The notes beneath the pieces are model-generated. The model had not been told where the DNA came from, did not search any database, and saw only the letters and a program-made list of their open reading frames with translations. A stretch of DNA of 64,000 nt, taken from positions 122,001 through 186,000 of the forward strand of contig CAJNDS010002417.1 of assembly GCA_905221605.1 (NCBI GenBank), read 5' to 3'. Shown here in pieces: positions 33,261 through 44,900 of this stretch. This DNA comes from Symbiodinium natans (taxonomy: Eukaryota; Sar; Dinophyceae; Suessiales; Symbiodiniaceae). The translations under genes and the position numbers were made by a program. Within the stretch, counting starts at the first letter, position 1. Every line of letters begins with the position of its first letter.

Positions 33261-34330
33261 AGAGGCAGGGGAGGGAGAAGAGGAGCGCAACATTGTTCCT
33301 GGTCAAGTAGTGAGCAAAGGGACGACGTTCTCATGAGCCGGTGCAAATCCCGTGGAGAGGCCCAAAACCCCGCAAACCAAAAACCCTATGAAGCCGTAAA
33401 AACGCTATTATACAAATACCTACTATCAAGCCATAAAAACCCTAATTATATTTACAAAATCCCTTACTCTTAAGCCCCTGAACCGATGAAGCGCCCCGCC
33501 TCGGTGGACGAGCGTGCAAAGGTCCTCGGCTTTTGGCTTCCGTTAAGGACTTGAGGAACAGTCCACCTGCTCTCGTTGCAGCATTCGCGAACATGTGACA
33601 TGCAACTTGGCTTTTGGGTACAAATAGGCTGAGTATGGGGTTGACGGATGCAGCACCGGGAGGTCAAGCTCCTGCTCCCCACAAGCTTGAGGACTGCTGC
33701 GAACTTGTTCGGCTTCCTCCGGTCGCGATGCAGCTCCTTCCGGTTGCGTGGGCGCCAGGGGTGGCGGGGGCAGGGGCAGCCGGGGGGTCTGGAGCCGGGA
33801 GATTCTCTGCAATCCCTTCCTTCCCCCCCCCCCCCTCCCCTCTACTAAGTATGGTACGAGTACTACAGACATTGGGTAACCTTGTTTGTAGGATTCGTCA
33901 AGGATTCGTTTCGGGCTTTCTTTGATAACAGGGCCTAGAAGCGTTTTGGTCTGGGGCTTTGCGCTCTAATATTGGATGTGGGATCTCCGTCGGCTGCGGG
34001 ACGACCCGTGGCTGGGCTTTGACAGCTCCATGTTGCAGAGCAGGTGCTAGGAGCTTTTAGGGTTCAGGGCTTAGAGGTGCACAGGGTCGCAAACGCCTCA
34101 TTCCAGTCCCCAATATCAGCTCAGTCTATCAAGAAGTGTTTCGGTATCGCACGGTCATTGGCGCATCTCCGAGCTCTAGGCATACCTAGCAGTAGCCTAC
34201 ATGCCTGCTCAACCACAAGCCGCTGCATTCTGCTCGCTTTAGGCATCCAGTCCACCCCCTCCCCCCCTCGTTCACGTTTCGACTTTCAGACTCGCAAGTT
34301 CTCGATGGGCTTTACCGACTGTTACGCGTT
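33260..34330. other. Spacer, no gene recognised
   Basis: Short frames of 66-109 codons occur on both strands (for example minus 33543-33872, proline-rich) without known motifs. A C-rich run lies at about 33824-33840. Confidence 0.4.
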
Positions 34331-34337
34331 TCAGTTT

Positions 34338-34535
34338 TTTTGGCTTTTCCACTTTTCGACTTTTTGACTTTTTGACTTTTCGACTTTTCGTTTTTTTGTT
34401 GGGGGTGGAGTCCGAAAAGTCGAAAACCCGAAAAGTCCCGAAAAGTCCCGAAAAGTCCCGAAAGGTCGACAAGTCAACAAGTCAAAAAGTCGAAAACTTT
34501 TCGACTTTTCGACTTTTTGACTTTTCGATTTTGTT
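34338..34535. repeat. Inverted CTTTTCGA / TCGAAAAG minisatellite (hairpin)
   Basis: About 34338-34392 repeats CTTTTCGACTTTTTGA. About 34415-34500 repeats the complement GAAAAGTCCCGAAAAGTC, ending CAAAAAGTCGAAAA. About 34495-34530 switches back to CTTTTCGACTTTTCGAC. The three blocks can pair as hairpins. Confidence 0.85.
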
Positions 34536-34789
34536 TTTGAATCTCCGCTTAATTGAAAGAACAGGGGCTTGCGTGCTTAGCTTCATTATGGGCGGAACCT
34601 AGGAGGGGCTGTATCCCTAAACCCTAAACCCTAAACCCGAAATGGTGGTAGTATAGAGGGGGGTAGGGGAACCCATGAACTCACATGTGGCCCGTTTCAT
34701 CTCCAGGGCTCCTCCACAGCCACCATGGCTGCGGGCCTCGCTGGGACGAAGCTTCGCGATTCTAAGGGCAGTTTGTATTATAAGGATTG

Positions 34790-34915
34790 GTACAGGGATT
34801 CTAGGGTTTATATAGGGTTTATATAGGGAGTATACGGATGTATATAGGGTGTATATCGGGATTCATATAGGGTTTATGTAGGGATTTCCGGGGTTCATGC
34901 AGGGATTGGGGGGCG
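34790..34915 (+). repeat. Degenerate TATATAGGG repeat
   Basis: Successive variants of GGGTTTATATA and GGGATTCATATA at roughly 16-25 bp spacing. Possibly decayed telomeric repeat. An intact CCCTAAA trio lies at 34615-34638. Confidence 0.6.
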
Positions 34916-35644
34916 TCTAGAAGGCATCCAGCATGGGTGCCGGCGCCGCCTGCAATCCCACATCTGAGGCCCCACTAACGGGGAAGGGCAAAGAAGGCGA
35001 CCCAACCAGGACGCGGGATGGCGGGTGCACTCGATGCAAGAAGGGCGGGGGAGGGGTGGGTCCTTCTCTTACAAAAAAGGTGGCCCTGGGAAACTGCAGC
35101 GTAGTTGTGTCCAACCAGTTTTCTTCCAAGCGGCGGGCTGCCCCCATCGGCGTTGGCTCACCCGAAAGCTTCTGAGAGATGGGATGCCCACGTATATGAC
35201 TTAGATGTAGAAGGAATGCTTCTTTCCACGTTCCCCCTCTTGCTCTACTTGACTGCCTGCCCACGCAGCTGTGAGAACACGCCGGACATGTTCACGGACC
35301 AATGGTAAAGTCATCTTGTTCTGACATTGAAGCTGCTGCTTCCTTTTCGTGCTTAACTAGTCCGTGCGCTTGAGATCGAAAGTGTTCACGGCGAACAAGG
35401 CGCAACAGTAGTCCCGACAGGCACAGATTTGATGAAGACAGTCCCCAACGGGAGCCCAAAGCCCAGCTCCGTCTCAAAAATGGTGAATGAGGTGTGGACA
35501 AGGACTAAGTGATCGGACCCTGAGCTGCAACTCATATGTTAAGTCACGAGCCGGTCGGTTTTTTTCTCCAAGAAGGCTTTGCAAGCGCTCGGTCGCTCTT
35601 TTGCATTTGTGCTCGGATGCTGCCTGCAGCACGCAGTCCGACCA

Positions 35645-37850
35645 GTTTTACATTGACAAGACGATGCCATGGCGCGACACCTCTCACCCAGATGTGTCTA
35701 GAGATGCATGTGCAAAATGTGAGAGGTGGCTGCGGCAGCTCAAAACTCCACTTCAAGGGTCATCCCGGCCGTGCATTAAACAGTTGCCACGCAGTGCAAA
35801 CAGACTAGTTGGCTCCAGCCTAGGTCCTCGGGGGGACTTATAGAGCTTGAGCGAGCAGATCGGCTAGACTCCAGCACTTTTAAGCGCCTGCAAGTGGCTT
35901 TGTGCCAACTGTTCAAGGAAGGTCATCCCGGCCATGCATTTAAACAGTTAGACGCGCTGCGAACAGGCTGAATGCCTCCAGCCAGGCTTATGTACTACTA
36001 CGGAGGTTCCTGGCAGCACCTGCAAGCGGCTTCACGCCAACTGCCACTGGCCTCGTTTGGGCCTTGGGTGTCTGAAATCATCGACTCGATGCAATGATGG
36101 TTCTCGGCAAGCGTCGAAACCACCTGCAGCAGGATCCGCTGCATTGGGAGCTGTTTGATGGTACCCAAACTTGCTCTACTTGTTGCTGGTCGGCGTCTTT
36201 TCACCAAACACTCATGTTGCAGAATGTGCCCATGTGTCCTAGTGGTGACACATGTACACGAGTCCCATGAAGCTGGAAAACAACAGCACCAATGTTAGAT
36301 CAAATTGTTCTGCACTTGAGGTCTACTTCTCAGACGCTCGGATCCTGGCCAAGCAGAGAGCCCCATCCTTCCCTTACTCAACTCAAGGTGGCTCGGAGGG
36401 GGTTGAGTGGCTTGGGAGGGCTTTCCTGGTTCGAAGGGTTCCTTGGATAGCTTCCTTCCCTTCAACGAAGGTTTGGGGCTTCGAGGAAAGCCCTGGGATC
36501 CTCAGAACTTGGCTCCCCGATGCACCCAAGGACTTGTAGATTGGTGGAAACTCCCGGATGGAAATCTAGGCATTCCACGCTCCTTCCTCCACCTGAAAAT
36601 AATTTAAATATGTGAAGTTGAAGAAATGCTTCTCCCAAGGCCCAAGGCTTCCTACCGTGCGCCTTGACCGGCTCTCCCTTGACGGCCCGGCAGATCACGC
36701 ACATCAGCGTCGAGCACGCCACAAAAAGGGGCGCCACCGACCTGGGCTCGCTTCTTGGGCTTGGGCTTGGGGTTTTAAGGGACTTGGAGGAGTTGATGAT
36801 GATTCGGGTGCAGGGATTTATAGGGTTTATAGGCCTCAGCAGGGAGTCGACCCCCTCCCTACACTTCCTCCCACCTTCCCATCGTACTTCGTCTTACGAA
36901 CCTTGAATTTCACCTTCGCCGGGGGGGGCGGGGGGGATCCCTGGAGTGTGGATGATCACGACACTTGTTCCAGTTTGTCTGCACCTAGCATTTTGATTGT
37001 TCATTACCATCTCCCTCTGACTGTGTTCCAACACTTTCCGTCGTTCCACACTGACGCCATGCCCCCTTCCTCTTCAAATCTGCAAGAGTTCGACGAAACA
37101 CGTTTCGCCCAAGGCTTGTCTACTGCGCGCCTCGACCAGGCGCGGATGTCATCCGGCTCGTCCTTGACGTCCAGGCAGAGCAGGCCCACGCTTGGGCCAT
37201 CATAAGAGTCGAAAGCGCGAAAGGGCACCCGGGCACCCCACGGACCTGGGCTTGCTTCTTTGGCTTACGGCTTGTAGGGCTTAAAGGGCGGAGTTTAGGA
37301 TTTTGGCATCGTACCTCCGAACAACTCCCTGTACTGCCCCTCCACGGGGTGATTTGTGAAGCAAGGGGCTGCTTTTCGGGGTACTTTCTGCAAAGAAGCC
37401 TGGTTCGAGCGGTATCTCGGAGTCGACTCCAAAATTAAAAGAAGACCCCCAATTGGTGTTCCGCGCAATGCTGCGATTCTTCGTTTCACCCCAAGACCCT
37501 GCCGAGGCACATTAAGGCAAACTCGACGTCCGTGCCGCTCTGGTTCCAGCTGTCTGCACCTCGGAAGCTCATGCATCTTGCCTCAACCATGCTTGTCAAC
37601 ATTCATTATGTGACTCGCCCCTAAGGCCTTTAAACCCTTTTGGAGCCCAGCCGCAAGGCTTGCGGACTTAACCCGGTGGCACCTCCGGAGGTGAGGCAGC
37701 GACCACTGCGTGGTCGAGGATCTCCTCGTCGTCTGCAAAACATCTCCTCGAAAAGCATAGGTTCTGACTGTTCCGAGACTACAATTACAAGCAGGGCACC
37801 TCTTGCTGTGGTGGGTGGTGACCTTGCTGCGGGGTTCTTCTGATCGTTGA
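35645..37850. repeat. Left shoulder of the large duplication, copy 2
   Basis: Counterpart of 9340-10960, but longer. The GTGCATTAAACAGTTG-type block occurs twice (about 35772 and 35934), and the CGCGCCTTGACC/CTTGACG module occurs twice (about 36655-36760 and 37105-37265). On the minus strand these modules read C-x(n)-VK-x-EP (DVKDEPDD near 37180; AVKGEP near 36690; AVKEEPDD near 10470), hinting at an old coding exon, but no complete frame survives. Confidence 0.65.
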
Positions 37851-40006
37851 GCAAAAAAATCTCATTGACATTTTAAAACGAGAACCCCATAAGCCCTACA
37901 AACACTACGTGCTCACATCCTTGGGCCCCTCAAGCACAACCCTTAAGTTATGGGTATTTCCCAAAATAGAGGTACCCCTTTTATACCCCACTAGAACCCC
38001 TCGGCACCTATTTTGGAAACCCCGCTGAGAAGCCCCGCCGGAAATGAGAAGAAATGGCTTTTTCTGGCGCCCCGTCTCCTGGGATCCTTCTCAACAACCC
38101 GGGAGGCGCCAGCGGCAGAGGCTGTGTCTTGCACCATACGACACTCGAAAGGCCATTCTGCATGCTCGTGCAGCATACCTACTTCACAACTTGCGGCATA
38201 TGTTATGTGGGCTTGTACAGAATATGAACCAAGATGAACCAAGGTAGTGGGGCTAGGTCTGCAGGCAACCTTAGGCCAAGGGCGTGGTCCGGTAAGCTCG
38301 TCCGTGATGGTGCCGAATCTAGTTCTTGGCCTCCGCTCACGTCGTTCCTTCTCCAGCTTCCATTTCGTGCCAGTGTCTCTGTTTCAGTTGACTCTTGATA
38401 GCTGGTAGAATCACAGAACCCCGAAGCATGGAAGTTGGAGGCTTCTTGGAAGAGTTGCATCTCATCTGCCTCCTGCCTTATCTAAGTGCCAGAAGCAATT
38501 CCTCCCAAGCGCCGGACGCCCGCCCGTATGAGTTAAGCTCCCACTCCCATGGCCAAGGCCTTTTGACAGGCACAGGGCACGTTAGCATGAAAGTCTTTTG
38601 CTTGGGTGAGACATGGTGAGACATCATTGCAGCAGCAGCCAGATACCAACGAATTCAGCGTCGTCATGGAGGAGCATCTCCCCATAGGTTGGGAGATTCT
38701 TTGGGGGCGGGTTTGTTTGGAGCCCTTGCACGGTCGATGCGAAGGAAGCCGGGAGACCGCATCCCCGAGGGAAAAGGAAATGTCCCACCCACACCCCGAA
38801 TTGTCGGGGCTGCGGTCTCCCCTTTTGTTTTCTTCAACAGCTTCCGGCTCCGAAGCCAAACCCACCAAGAGGCACCTCTGTGCCACAAAGTGTATGTGCT
38901 GCCAGGCCCTACGTGGCCCGGGGGGCCTCTTCTTCGATCATGACTCTAGTCAACCCTAAGCCCTAAGCCCTAAGCCTAAACCCAAAACCCTAAACAGCTC
39001 GCTAAACCCTAAACCCCAAAACCCTAAAAAAGGTTTTTTATCAGCGCCTATCAGCTCCTCAGGGCCTCTTTGGATGCTTCGGAAACCACAACAGCGTTTG
39101 GCGTCGCTTGGCGCTCGAGGACTTCACTTCTCAACCCTCAACCCCCCAAACCCAGACCTTCCAAGCCCTGTAAGCCCAAAAAAAACCCTAAACCTATAAA
39201 CTTTTAAACACCCTAAGCCTACATTTCCAAGCCCGAAGCCCCAAAAACCCTAGTTTTATGGGAGAGCTTCCCCCAGAGCTGGGCGGTCGTTTGGCCTCTC
39301 TCTTCGGAGGGCTCAAAAGGACTGAATTTTGCGAGCGCTGTGGGCATTCGCAGTTCTTATAAGTTGGCCCCCTTGAAGCCCTCAGATGCTAAGATACTCT
39401 TACGAGGATTCTTGGCAGTCTTGTGGAGCCCACAACGCTCCTAGCGCTGCGGGCGGAGCTTCAGATCTTCCATGGTACGATCCCGGAAGGCAGCAGCGAC
39501 TGCCTGCATCATCGAGATTTCTGTGGTGCTTCGTATACAGCTGGGAATGGACTTCCGCGAATCTGCTTTTTGGCCACATGTGTTCCGACTAGCAGCAGCA
39601 AAAGGGACCTACCCAGCCACATGAGCGAACCCGACCGTGTTAGCAATGTCCTGACATGCATCGGGGGCAGCAACCTGTGCCTGAACCTTGCCAGTGAAGG
39701 ATCTCAGCATTGGCGTCGTGACCGGGGGTTGCTCTAGATGAGAGGTTTCGTTTGAATACCCTAAAAGCAGCCTGCGATATAAGAGCCCAAAAAGGAAACC
39801 ATGACTTATATAGAGCAAGCCCAAAAAAGATCCAAAGCTTCCACCGGAAACATCAAGCTGAAGGGGTTGAAACACTCCCAAGCCCGGCTTTCCTGACCTC
39901 CACGCCGGCGTCGCTGAGAGAATTCTCGTGGAGCCAGAGCGTGTTGAGCAGTCTGTTGTCGCGGAGGCCGTGGACCAAGGCCTGCGGCGCGGCTTGTTGC
40001 TGAGGG

Positions 40007-40044
<38 letters not shown>

Positions 40045-41905
40045 CATTCGCAATTGTTGCTGCTTTAGATTCACTGCGTGGCCGTTCATCGAAGCGCCCT
40101 GAAGACTCAAAACTTCTAGGTCCAAGACCTCCAAGAAAAAACCCCGAAGCCGGACAGCAAAAGGGACAAAGCCGCGCAAACCCCGCACCTCGGCTCCCGC
40201 ATCGCTGATCCGGTTCTGACTCAGGGTCAGCCCGGTCAACTGCAGCAGTCGCGGCAGGACCCCGGCCAAGGCCTGCGCAATGACACCGAAGCCCGGCAAC
40301 ACTCTGTGAGCCCGACACAGTCACTTCGCCTTTTTAAGTTTCTGAGGGCCATGCTTTGGTTCACAGAACGTGGGGCTATGGAGCCACGCTGCTGGCCTGC
40401 ACCTACTATAGCTATACCCCTTTCACCAATGCGACTCAGGTCTCACTGTGCTCTTAGCCGCCGTCACCAACAGTGAACCCAAGAGGCCAAGGGGACTCTT
40501 GCAATCTTACACGAAATCTCAGCGTGGAGCTGTGCACCGATTCTGCGAAGCTGCATTGAAACTTACTCTCGAAGAATACAGCAACAGGCTACCCTGGCTG
40601 CAACATGCCTTTGAGAACTCCAATGTAAAATGCTCCGCCTTCCCGCATATACTTCTTCAGAACCCCCTCACCGTCCTCACCCGTGCAAGCTTAGTCCCAC
40701 AGAGCTTCCTCGTGCATTTCACTCCTGGGCTGTCTTCCCCGGCGCAGAAGTGAAAGGATGATGAGCCGCAAAGGTTGTTGGATTGTCGGTTCCTAAAGAA
40801 TGCCAACGTCGTCGGCCTGCGCGCCATCATCGCCGAAGCTGTTGTCGCGCAAGCCGAGATACTGCGCAGTTGCCAAAACAATACAAGTATCAATCTCAGA
40901 CGCTACCATACGCTACTTGCTCACTGGAATACACAATGCGAACAGTGCACCTGCACAGGGCCTGGCAAGCACATTCCACTCCATCACGAGGCTTTCTACA
41001 GGGCTGCAATTCAGCATGGCAACACAGCCTGCATCTGAGTGAGGTGCTGGAGGACTTCGGCCAGGGCCTGCATATGATGCCCGCTTCCCAAAACCTAGAT
41101 TTAGAATGTTTAGATTCTAGACTCGCAGCACGTCGCTCTTTCAGCTGCGCGTCCCAATCCCATGCAGCTGCTGCAGCATGCTGTTTCCTAGCTTCCAATT
41201 GAACCGATTTCAATGGGAACTCCTGGGAGGTTACGAATGAATGATTTGTTATGATTTGTTGATTTAGAGGGCCCAAACTCGATGCCGAAAAATGGTGTCT
41301 TGCAAGGGCCTCCCCAGTTGCTACTTTCTGTTTTCCATGCACGTTTGGACAGCATGCTCACCCCACTTGGAGTTCGCCGCTGGGGTTCACATCAATCTTC
41401 AGATGTTCGGGAAGCAAATTTTTCTGCGGTGCTGAAGCAGGTGGCAGGAAGAACAAATCACATATACCAGCTGCAGCTCGAGACGATGCCTGGAGCCCGG
41501 CATCTGTGATGGAGTTGCTGAACACCCTCAAGTCGCTGAGCTTCGCATGTGGCCGCAGCGCGCTGGCCAGGGCCTCGCCCCACGTGCCCCATGCCGCAAG
41601 CAACATGCGCTGCATGGACTTGCCCTCTTTCCACAAACAAAAACCTTACAATCCAATTGAACTGGCTGGCAGCCCCAACCTTCCAGCAAACCATCCGCGC
41701 ACAGGATGCCCCGTGCCAAGCCTTGATGCCACCGTCGCCAATGCGGTTTCCGTAGAGCATCAGCGCCTTCAAGGCCGCGTGTCCGCCCAGGCCAGCAGCG
41801 AGAGCCTGCCCCGCACCCCCCAGTCTGAAGACCAGGTGCATTTACGATAACGAAAGTTTTGTGGACTGTGTGGACTGAAGGAAAATCGATCGCTGATGCC
41901 GGGGG
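37780..41905. repeat. Block A, copy 2 of the large duplication
   Basis: Counterpart of 10880-14842, same orientation, offset about 26.9-27.1 kb, collinear throughout. It carries the last exons of gene 2. The stretch 37850-39440 lies downstream of the stop and has no gene I can support. Confidence 0.9.
39441..41805 (-). CDS. Gene 2, block A exons: five full LRRs and a truncated terminal LRR
   Basis: Exons 41805-41722, 41573-41490, 41067-41029 joined to 40861-40817, 40272-40189, 39981-39898 and 39503-39441. All lengths equal those of gene 1. Substitutions relative to gene 1 include K to G in the first LRR (MLYGNRIG), Q to K in the second (HAKLSDL) and changes in the last full LRR (LLNTLWLHENS). 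Stop TAG is at the same codon. The split LRR and its GC donor (ATGCAG|GCTGTG) are conserved. Confidence 0.7.
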
Positions 41906-44900
41906 CGAGGGCTTTCATGCAGGTTCCCTGAACTTGCTTTGGCTGTGCCGATGAGCCTAAAGAACGTCTTCCTGATCCCCCGAGCCCCATTGACAATCCG
42001 TCACAACTGAATGACAGGTTTGTCCTGTGTGTTTTGCTGCTTCGTAATGATTGGCGCCGTGATTGGTGCTTGAGCACGTCGGAGTTCGGGGGCCCTGGGC
42101 TTGGTTTATCCTGGCCCGGCTGCCGAGCCCAGAAACCAGAAGTCGCGAAAAGAAAAACACTGCAGATCCTTGGGCGCGGCTCCCAGGGCCTCTAGACTCG
42201 AGAGAAGTTGGGGAGAGTGAGGCCCAAGCTGCCAGAAAACTTGCGCCAAATGCTGAACTTTGCATGTTTTCAGGCGCTCTTAGCATGAGGTGACTTGCCT
42301 GAATGTCGAAAGTTCGGCTTGCGGCATTTCTCATTTGCAGTGTGCATGGCTCCATCTGCCAAAATAGAATTCCTCACGTGCTGGCACTGACTCACGGGTC
42401 CCTTTAAATTCAAGAGTTTGACAAGGCCTCCGAAGTTTGTAGAACAAACTTGTACGCCGTTCTTTCTGGGAGATGAGCCTATATAGACCTCTTCCTGAAA
42501 CCTTTAGCCCCATTGAGAAGCCGCCACAACTGAGACGGAGGATGAGAATGGCTGGTGCCGTGGTGGGTGCTTGAGCGGGTCGGAGTTCAGGGGCCCTGGG
42601 CTTGGTAATCTTCCTGGGCCCGGCTGCCGGGCTCAGAAACCAAAAGTCGTCAAAAGACGAAAACAGAATGACAACGCACCACCACGAGCATGAATGGGGG
42701 GCGGGCGGAACAGTGCATCACTACAGGAAGTACACGGACCATGGAGCAACCTCCCTCCACCATCCCTGACGAAGGATACGATTTAGATACGTCTTGGAGG
42801 CCAGCAGCGTTTTCAAGTTGCCCTGGGGTCTTTGAAAAGGGAGTGAAGTGGTGTCCTGTCGTTAAGATCTGTCTACAGGGCACAGACCTAAGCCCAGGCT
42901 TCCCAACCCCCTCCTGCGCTGCTTCTGCCAACAGAATGCACGGCCCTCCTCTCCCCGACTCTCGGACCCTGGGGCCTGCCAACTCTTGAGGCCTCTAACC
43001 CCATTTGGAAATTGCCAGAACTGAGATGTCTGGCTGGAAGGTGCTCGGCATCGGTTTCGTGCTGGAGCGCATCATGACTTTCGTTAGGACTGGCATGGGC
43101 TTGACGGTGCAGGAGTTCGGGCAATGGGCTTGGTCTATCTTGCCTCGGCTCAGACAAAAGCACAACATCAAATAAGACCAAGTCCCCCGATTCGATTTGG
43201 AAGATCCGAGGTCTGTATCAGTGCTACTTCAGTACTGTCTATGCGGAAAGCTGACGTCCGCCTCTACAGCCCGGAGGGCTTCACAACACGCGCTCGCTTA
43301 AGAAGTCTTCTGTGATATTTCCGCAGCGGCCCAGCCTGGGCTCCAGAGTCTCCGATGGCGTTCTTCGCCAGCCTCAGATCCTTCGCCGGGCGGGGCTGGT
43401 AGGAATGCGAACTTGTGGCATCTCAGAGCTCAGAGAAGATGCGGCCGCACGGCGATTTTGAGGCCTGCTGCTACCCTGGGCTTCAGCTTTGGGGCGATTC
43501 AGATCGAGGCTTCGGGGCAGATATCTCGCACTGCACCGCCTTGAGTTTCTTTAATGAAGTCAACAGACGTGATGACCATGCACAAGCTCTGCCGCCATAT
43601 CCTTCCAAGATGCCTTGCAAGCTGACCGACCGCGGTTAAAAACTATCGTTGTCGTTGTGATACACCATGCTTTGCACCGGAAGCTCCTTATTGGACCCTC
43701 TTAGCCAGAAACCCTAAACATCCCGAAGCCCTAAACCGATGAAGAAGCGCGGCTAGGCAGCCCATGAACCCACAGCTTCGACAGAGGCTCCAAGATCCCT
43801 TTCAAACTTCGGGGGGAGATTCCTTCAACTCGCGCTTTAGGGTTCAGGGCTTTATAGGGTTTGGAGGAACCCTACAGCTATTTAAGGAATTTTCCTTGCT
43901 TAAGGGTTTTTGAGCTACCCTTCACGTTTGATCAGTCAAACCCGAATAGCATGCCGCTCCCAAGCAGAGCTCCCCGGCGACCTTTACAAACCCCGGCGGA
44001 GACTGGCAACTGGCGTCCTCGATGTTCGGGAGAGCTTTCAGAGCGTCCCCCAGGGCCTCTGCACACGAGGAAGTTTGGGGAGAGCGGGTCTTGGAAGTTG
44101 GGAGGGCCAATGTCCCGGACTTTGACTCGTCACAGTCCGAGGCTCTCAGGAAGACTCCGCTTGAAATGTTTTTTGTACGCACTTAAGACGGAACAGGCAG
44201 TGCACCTGCACCGAACAACTCCCAACTTGATCAACTCCAGGCCTGCGTCCCCGCATCGCCGAAGCCGTTGTTGGAGAGGCTTAGGTTTCTTAGGTCCTTG
44301 TGCCCTGCGAGGCCCTCGGCGATGGCCTGCGCACGGGCAGAAGTGAACCTTCGGCCCTGAAACTTGCCATCACGCAGCCGGATGTCCAAAATGTCTTCAG
44401 GGCCTGCCGACTCCAAACCTTTTCCCCCTCCCAAGGCCTGGAGCCCGCTGTCGCCGATGCGATTGGCGTGGAGCCACAGCACCCGCAGCGAGGAGTGGCC
44501 GCCCAGACCAGCTCCAAGCGCCTCCCGCAGGCGACCGAATGTACAGGACTCTTTGCTTTCGTTTGGAAACGGTGCAGATACCATGGGCTGGCCGGGCAAG
44601 TACCCCTTATCCGGGGATTCTGTAGGATAGCCAAGTTCTGTTTCCTAGGCTTGGCGGCACGTAGTTGTAGAACCCTCCCACAAAGTGGGGAAAGTCCTTG
44701 CTGAAACCCAAGGCATTTCCTCCTCGCAGGGTCTCCCGCACCCGACCCCCCCTCCCCCGCGGGCTCGCGCATGCAGGCCAAACAAAGGGGCGTAGAGTAC
44801 CGACATCTTTCTATTCGCAGAATCTACATACAGAGGAAAGGAGGTTGAAAGCTCATGGCCGTAAGAAACTATATGTATTGCAAGTTATGCTTGGCGCAGG

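Noticed and set aside
11321-38619. A 74-75 codon plus-strand frame in both copies of block A (11321-11548; 38395-38619)
   Set aside because: Similar in both copies because the DNA is duplicated. No motif, and many replacements relative to its length.
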